Source: an uncultured Bacteroidales bacterium (GTDB lineage Bacteria; Bacteroidota; Bacteroidia; Bacteroidales; UBA932). Taken from it: a stretch of DNA of 64,000 nucleotides. The notes under the pieces are model-generated. The model saw only the letters and a list, made by a program, of their open reading frames with translations. It made no database searches and was not told the DNA's origin. Below, piece after piece: positions 60,438 through 64,000 of the stretch. The position numbers were made by a program, and so were the translations under genes. The stretch's first letter is position 1, and each line of letters begins with the position of its first letter. The stretch spans positions 1 to 64,000 of the forward strand of contig CALVDO010000013.1 in assembly GCA_944326355.1 (NCBI GenBank), written 5' to 3'.

Positions 60438-60626
60438 TTATTTGATCTCGCGATGAAGCGTCACCTTCTTGAGGTAAGGATTGTACTTCCTGCGCTCCAG
60501 ACGCTGAGCAGTATTCTTCTTGTTCTTTGTAGTGATGTACCTTGAGATGCCCGGCACACCGCTTTCTCTCTGTTCAGTGCACTCCAATATGACCTGAACC
60601 CTGTTGCCTTTTGCTTTCTTTGCCAT
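60438..60626 (-). CDS. rpmG: 50S ribosomal protein L33
   Basis: A 62-residue L33 with the recognisable '[20 protein letters not shown]' and '[20 protein letters not shown]' segments. Only one cysteine (near 16) is present, so this is the zinc-free form. It follows rpmB by 11 bases and precedes DUF4295 by 13 bases, the standard Bacteroidetes order. Confidence 0.96.
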   Translation of the reverse strand: MAKKAKGNRVQVILECTEQRESGVPGISRYITTKNKKNTAQRLERRKYNPYLKKVTLHREIK

Positions 60627-60637
60627 AATCCACTGAA

Positions 60638-60880
60638 TTAAACGAGATCTACATAACCTTTACTCTGAGCATCCCTGACAACCGCATCAAGACCGTTCTT
60701 CTCGATGGTCCTGATTCCCTTGCAGGAAACCTTGAGAGTGATGAACCTCTGCTCTGCCTCGGACCAGAACTTCTTGTTCTTGAGATTCAGGGCAAAAATG
60801 CGCTTTGTGCGCCTTTTGGAGTGGGAAACGTTGTTTCCGACCATCCTCTTTCTACCTGTTACTTGACAAACCTTTGCCAT
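60638..60880 (-). CDS. rpmB: 50S ribosomal protein L28
   Basis: An 80-residue L28 beginning '[20 protein letters not shown]' with the family motif '[19 protein letters not shown]' and '[17 protein letters not shown]' following. Only one or two of the zinc-ribbon cysteines remain, as in many L28 proteins. It is first in the rpmB-rpmG-DUF4295 operon, with a leader of about 75 bases. Confidence 0.97.
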   Translation of the reverse strand: MAKVCQVTGRKRMVGNNVSHSKRRTKRIFALNLKNKKFWSEAEQRFITLKVSCKGIRTIEKNGLDAVVRDAQSKGYVDLV

Positions 60881-60961
60881 TGTATCTACTTTTTAATCAT
60901 TTCAAATGTAAATCCGTGTGTTCCAAAGAAATCATGAGCTCACGCCCAATACGGAGGGCTG

Positions 60962-60992
60962 CAAATATCGTGATTATTTTTCTAATTTACAA
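60962..60992 (-). promoter_or_regulatory. Promoter of the rpmB operon
   Basis: On the minus strand TTG (60992-60990) is followed after 20 bases by GATATTTG (60969-60962) and C. The first base of the -7 box deviates from T. It overlaps the intergenic region after lepB. Confidence 0.5.
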
Positions 60993-60997
60993 GAATA

Positions 60998-62332
60998 CTA
61001 CACGAATTTGAAAAGCCTCTTCCACCTTATGTTCTTCGGAAACTCCTTGTTCGAGTCTGATGAGAACCAGATCAGCACCGGTTTCCCGACTATGTGATCT
61101 TCCGGCACAAAGCCCCAGTATCTGGAGTCAAGCGAATTGTGCCTGTTGTCTCCCATCATGAAATAGTAATCCTGTCTGAAAGTATAGCTGTCCGCCTCTT
61201 CCCCGTTGATGAAGATTCTTCCGTCCGCCACTTTGAGGTCATTGCCCTCATAGGCAGTTATCAGCCTCTCATACAGAGGCAGATTGCCGGCGTCAAGAGC
61301 GACTGTCACCCCCTTCTTCGGAATCCATACCGGGCCATAGTTATCCCTTGTCCATCTGAAGTTCACGTCAAACGGAAAGAGAGTCAGATACGAATCCGGA
61401 TAATCCGGCGGAAACACGTCCACATTTCTCTCTACCGAAATGACGTTGGCATAACCGGAGATCTGATCGACCATCGCCTGAGTGAGAGGGATGTCTCTGT
61501 ATCCAGGCAACCCGGGATCGAACCTCGCGTCGGAAGCGCTGATTCCGAGACGGTCAAGATTCTTCGGATTGATTCTCTGGCCGTCAGTGATGACCGTATA
61601 GGAACTCTGAAGTCCAGGATAAGTATCCTGCGCTACCGAATTGACATATACGACACCATCTTTTACGAGAAGTGTGTCTCCGGCAATTGCCACGCACCTT
61701 TTGACATAGTGATCCTTCTTGTCCATCGGACGGACCTTGACCGGCCCGACATTCTCCCTTCCGACGAGTCTTGACATCATGTAATAGTCCTCGGCAGGAG
61801 CCTTGACCATAACGGTGTCACCGTTCGGAAAGCCGAAGACCACGCAGTCCCCGCGCTTCACATGTCCGAACCCCTTGAGCCTGCGGTAGTCGCTCTTTAT
61901 GAGAGTCGAATACGACTCGCGTCCGTTGGGCAGGACATTATGCGTAAAAGGTATCGTTAGAGGGGTCTGAGGCATTCTCGGACCGTATGAAAGCTTGCTG
62001 ACGAAAAGGTGATCCCCTGTCATCAGAGAGCTTTCCATAGAGGATGAAGGAATTTTGAAGGCCTGAAAAAAGAAGATGTTGATGAAGGTGACGACCACCA
62101 CCGCAAAAATGATGGCGTCAAGCCAGTCAAGCAGCACATTGTGCTTCTCGCCCTCCTTGTAATATTTCTTCCAGAAGAGCCACTTCACCTTGCGGGTGAT
62201 GTGGTGATCGAAGATGACTACAAGTCCGAAGAGCCACCACCAGTTTCCCAGCCATACCACCCACAGAATATAGAGCAAGGCCCAGAAAGCGAACCTCACC
62301 CATCTGTTGTGATATAATTCCTTCAGACTCAT
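60998..62332 (-). CDS. lepB: Signal peptidase I, long Bacteroidetes type
   Basis: A 444-residue signal peptidase, much longer than E. coli LepB (324). Two N-terminal transmembrane helices lie near residues 10-45 and 68-92. Box B 'IPSSSMESSLMTGDHLFVSK' (near residue 94) holds the catalytic serine; box D 'DHYVKRCVAIAGDTLL' (near 208) holds the catalytic lysine; box E is 'YFMMGDNRHNSLDSRYWGFV' near 390. The roughly 150-residue insertion between boxes D and E ('ISASDARFDPGLPGYRD') is characteristic of the phylum. It begins eight bases after rplT. Confidence 0.95.
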   Translation of the reverse strand: MSLKELYHNRWVRFAFWALLYILWVVWLGNWWWLFGLVVIFDHHITRKVKWLFWKKYYKEGEKHNVLLDWLDAIIFAVVVVTFINIFFFQAFKIPSSSMESSLMTGDHLFVSKLSYGPRMPQTPLTIPFTHNVLPNGRESYSTLIKSDYRRLKGFGHVKRGDCVVFGFPNGDTVMVKAPAEDYYMMSRLVGRENVGPVKVRPMDKKDHYVKRCVAIAGDTLLVKDGVVYVNSVAQDTYPGLQSSYTVITDGQRINPKNLDRLGISASDARFDPGLPGYRDIPLTQAMVDQISGYANVISVERNVDVFPPDYPDSYLTLFPFDVNFRWTRDNYGPVWIPKKGVTVALDAGNLPLYERLITAYEGNDLKVADGRIFINGEEADSYTFRQDYYFMMGDNRHNSLDSRYWGFVPEDHIVGKPVLIWFSSDSNKEFPKNIRWKRLFKFV

Positions 62333-62340
62333 TCCCTATG

Positions 62341-62685
62341 CTACTTGACAGAATTGATTATCGCCTCAAATGCCTGAGGGTTGTTCATGGCGAGGTCTGC
62401 AAGAACCTTGCGGTTCAGGCCGATGTTCTGTTTTGAAAGTCTGCCCATAAACTGAGAATACGTCATCCCGTACTGACGTGCGGCTGCGTTGATTCTCTGG
62501 ATCCAGAGAGCGCGGAAATTGCGCTTCTTGGCCTTACGGTCGCGGTAGGCATAAGTGAGACCCTTCTCATAAGTGTTCTTCGCTACCGTCCAAACATTCT
62601 TTCTTGCAAGAAAATAACCGCGTGTTCTCTTAAGGATTTTCTTGCGGCGTGCCCTTGAGGCAACAGCATTTACCGATCTTGGCAT
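62341..62685 (-). CDS. rplT: 50S ribosomal protein L20
   Basis: A 114-residue L20 with '[20 protein letters not shown]', '[20 protein letters not shown]' and '[20 protein letters not shown]' in the expected order. It follows rpmI by 111 bases, a gap that may hold the autoregulatory leader known from other bacteria, though I see no certain structure. lepB follows after eight bases. Confidence 0.97.
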   Translation of the reverse strand: MPRSVNAVASRARRKKILKRTRGYFLARKNVWTVAKNTYEKGLTYAYRDRKAKKRNFRALWIQRINAAARQYGMTYSQFMGRLSKQNIGLNRKVLADLAMNNPQAFEAIINSVK

Positions 62686-62796
62686 AAATTCAATTGTTTT
62701 TATGGATACAGTGTCCTCTGGCGTTCCGTCAACAGATATGGCTGCGCCTCGGAGCTTTCCGACTGCATTCCAAGTTTCACTTACTTAAAAATCGAC

Positions 62797-62991
62797 TCAG
62801 ATTACGAGCAGGTCCTTGACTCTCTTCTGATCTGCAGTGTGGATCAGTCCGAAATGAGTCAAATTCCTCTTCTGCTTCTTTGTCTTCTTTGTGAGAATGT
62901 GACGCTTGTAAGCATGCTTTCTCTTGATTTTTCCCGTTCCGGTAAGCGCAAAGCGCTTTTTGGCACCGGAGTTGGTCTTCATTTTTGGCAT
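62797..62991 (-). CDS. rpmI: 50S ribosomal protein L35
   Basis: A 64-residue L35: '[20 protein letters not shown]' then '[20 protein letters not shown]'. The highly basic composition and the conserved order thrS-infC-rpmI-rplT confirm it. It begins 48 bases after the infC stop. Confidence 0.97.
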   Translation of the reverse strand: MPKMKTNSGAKKRFALTGTGKIKRKHAYKRHILTKKTKKQKRNLTHFGLIHTADQKRVKDLLVI

Positions 62992-63039
62992 AATTGAATT
63001 ATTTGACTGTTAGTAATATCTGTACCGTCATCCGACGGA

Positions 63040-63660
63040 TCATTTCTTTTTGAGCGGCGCGATCATCATGATCATCCTCTTGCCCTCGAGCTTAGGCATC
63101 TGCTCTGCCCGTCCATACTCCTCCAGCTCAACGGCGAAACGCAGGAGCAGTTTCTCTCCCTGATCCGAATATATGATCGAGCGACCTTTGAAGAAGACAT
63201 AGGCCTTGACCTTTGCTCCCTCCTGCAGAAACTCCATCGCATGCTTGAGCTTGAACTGGAAGTCATGCTCATCAGTATTCGGTCCGAAGCGGATTTCCTT
63301 GATCACTATCTTCGCCGAATTGGACTTCATCTCCTTGGCCTTTTTCTTCTGCTGATAGAGATACTTCTGATAGTCAATGATCTTGCACACCGGAGGATCG
63401 GCTTTCGCAGTTATCTCTACCAGATCAAGTCCGAGTTCCTCAGCCATCTTCATGGCCTGAGCAATAGGATAGATGCCCTGTTCTTCAATATTATCTCCGA
63501 CAAGGCGCACTTTTGAAGCTGTTATCTGCTCATTGATTCTCAAGCCGTCATCGTCCTTCCCCGGCTTTCTTCCCGGATTCCTGTCCGGACGGCCTCCACC
63601 CTGCCCTCCCGGTCTTGGACCGTTGAAGCGCGGCGCGGATGGTCTGAATGGTGCTGCGAT
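63040..63660 (-). CDS. infC: Translation initiation factor IF-3 with non-canonical ATC start
   Basis: IF-3 binds 30S subunits and checks the start codon and initiator tRNA. The conserved part begins at '[17 protein letters not shown]'; the N domain, linker ('[18 protein letters not shown]') and C domain follow. In frame upstream there is no ATG or GTG before a stop at 63675-63673; a single TTG at 63543 would truncate the N-terminal extension. An AGGAGG (63674-63669) lies eight bases before an ATC codon (63660-63658), giving a 206-residue protein with a Pro/Gly/Arg-rich extension of about 40 residues. Rare AUU/AUC starts allow IF-3 to regulate itself in other bacteria. Confidence 0.85.
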   Translation of the reverse strand: MAAPFRPSAPRFNGPRPGGQGGGRPDRNPGRKPGKDDDGLRINEQITASKVRLVGDNIEEQGIYPIAQAMKMAEELGLDLVEITAKADPPVCKIIDYQKYLYQQKKKAKEMKSNSAKIVIKEIRFGPNTDEHDFQFKLKHAMEFLQEGAKVKAYVFFKGRSIIYSDQGEKLLLRFAVELEEYGRAEQMPKLEGKRMIMMIAPLKKK

Positions 63661-63668
63661 AGGTATGT

Positions 63669-63674
63669 CCTCCT
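63669..63674 (-). promoter_or_regulatory. Shine-Dalgarno site deciding the infC start
   Basis: AGGAGG on the minus strand (63674-63669), eight bases before the proposed ATC start. Full Shine-Dalgarno sites are rare in this window, which strengthens the start call. Confidence 0.75.
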
Positions 63675-63713
63675 AAAATTTTAGTTAATAAAGCATTACA
63701 ATTTCAACAGAGT

Positions 63714-64000
63714 TCAGGAGAGCTGGGCCTTAACCTCAGCCGTAACCATTGCGGCAAAGTCCTCAGCAGACATCAAGCCTTCGTCCTTTCCTCCCTGTCT
63801 TCTCACGGAAACAGCTCCTTCCGCCATTTCCTTCTCTCCCACGATAACGATGAAAGGTATCCTCTTTAGCTCGTTTTCCCTGATTCTCTTGCCGATCGTC
63901 TCGTTCCTGTCGTCCATTGAGGCGCGAATATCGGAATTATTCAGCAAATCGCAAACTTTTTTTGCATAATCTGTAAATTTTTCACTTACAGGGAGTACGA
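63714..64000 (-). CDS. thrS: Threonyl-tRNA synthetase, C-terminal fragment (cut by window edge)
   Basis: The frame is open to the window edge, giving about 95 C-terminal residues. It reads '..VLPVSEKFTDYAKKVCDLL' then NNSDIRASMDDRNETIGKRI, and 'IPFIVIVGEKEMAEGAVSVR', which is the anticodon-binding domain of class II synthetases and matches ThrS. Its position just upstream of infC-rpmI-rplT is the classic bacterial order. The catalytic domain lies outside the window. Confidence 0.93.
   Translation of the reverse strand, partial: VLPVSEKFTDYAKKVCDLLNNSDIRASMDDRNETIGKRIRENELKRIPFIVIVGEKEMAEGAVSVRRQGGKDEGLMSAEDFAAMVTAEVKAQLS

Noticed and set aside
63541..63543. TTG as the infC start
   Set aside because: It would leave a strong Shine-Dalgarno site more than 120 bases upstream unused and remove the N-terminal extension; an ATC at ideal spacing is a better choice, though not proven.
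1..64000. CRISPR arrays, insertion sequences, integrases, rRNA genes
   Set aside because: No regularly spaced repeats of CRISPR size, no transposase or integrase motifs and no rRNA sequence were recognised on reading both strands.

Overview
The window looks like a chromosomal segment of a Bacteroidales bacterium of intermediate-to-high GC (perhaps a Rikenellaceae- or Cryptobacteroides-like gut lineage; the rank below order is inference). The evidence is repeated Bacteroidetes promoters (a TTTG or TTG -33 box, about 19-21 bases, then a TAnnTTTG -7 box), few Shine-Dalgarno sites, and families typical of the phylum: BACON-like lipoprotein, 'putative porin', FimA/Mfa1 and FimB/Mfa2 fimbrillins, DUF3575, a DUF3868/OmpA-like protein, DUF4296, DUF4295, a very long signal peptidase I and ExbB-membrane protein-ExbD-ExbD. 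Nearly all of it is core genome. No transposase, integrase, phage gene or CRISPR array was seen, and no gene-free stretch exceeds 300 bases.

Layout. 1-4.4 kb: lipoprotein, purB, divIC, a sugar nucleotidyltransferase and a CPBP membrane protease. 4.4-6.8 kb (minus): a MurU-like nucleotidyltransferase and an AmgK-like kinase fused to a RapZ C-terminal domain, resembling an amino-sugar/peptidoglycan salvage pair. 6.8-8.9 kb: pncB-pncA, NAD salvage. 9-13 kb: a very large porin with a sequon-dense N terminus, followed by an MltF-like lytic transglycosylase. 13-20.7 kb: FtsX-like permease and M13 peptidase, a TPR-like secreted protein, dprA, queA and a NUDIX hydrolase. 20.7-25.2 kb: pyrE, a small SRPBCC-like protein, an RsmF-like methyltransferase, tatD and ansA. 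25.2-27.7 kb: an ExbB/ExbD energy-transduction operon. 27.7-32 kb: alkaline phosphatase, asnS, udk and a TonB-like protein. 32-38.1 kb (minus): CtpA protease, dCMP deaminase, acyl-CoA ligase and a 753-residue unknown protein. 38.2-45.2 kb: RidA, a yceD-rpmF-tRNA-Arg unit, typA/guaA divergent pair, gamma carbonic anhydrase, a hydroxyacid dehydrogenase and tRNA-Leu.

45.2-51.2 kb (minus) is the main accessory-looking locus: one promoter precedes a lipoprotein metalloprotease, a DUF3575 protein, an OmpA/TPR outer-membrane protein, a FimA/Mfa1-like pilin and a FimB/Mfa2-like anchor. 51.4-58.8 kb (minus): deoC, dtd, a radical SAM enzyme, an amidohydrolase, a DUF4296 lipoprotein, pheT and ftsY. 58.9-64 kb (minus): an MscS-type channel and the translation cluster thrS (partial), infC, rpmI, rplT, lepB, rpmB, rpmG, DUF4295. 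infC appears to start at a non-canonical ATC codon.

The most interesting candidates are the O-glycosylation-sequon-dense porin domain beside a lytic transglycosylase, the kinase-RapZ fusion with a MurU-like partner, and the metalloprotease-led fimbrial operon, which could contain a gingipain-independent pilin maturase. All functions are read from sequence patterns; no database search was run.
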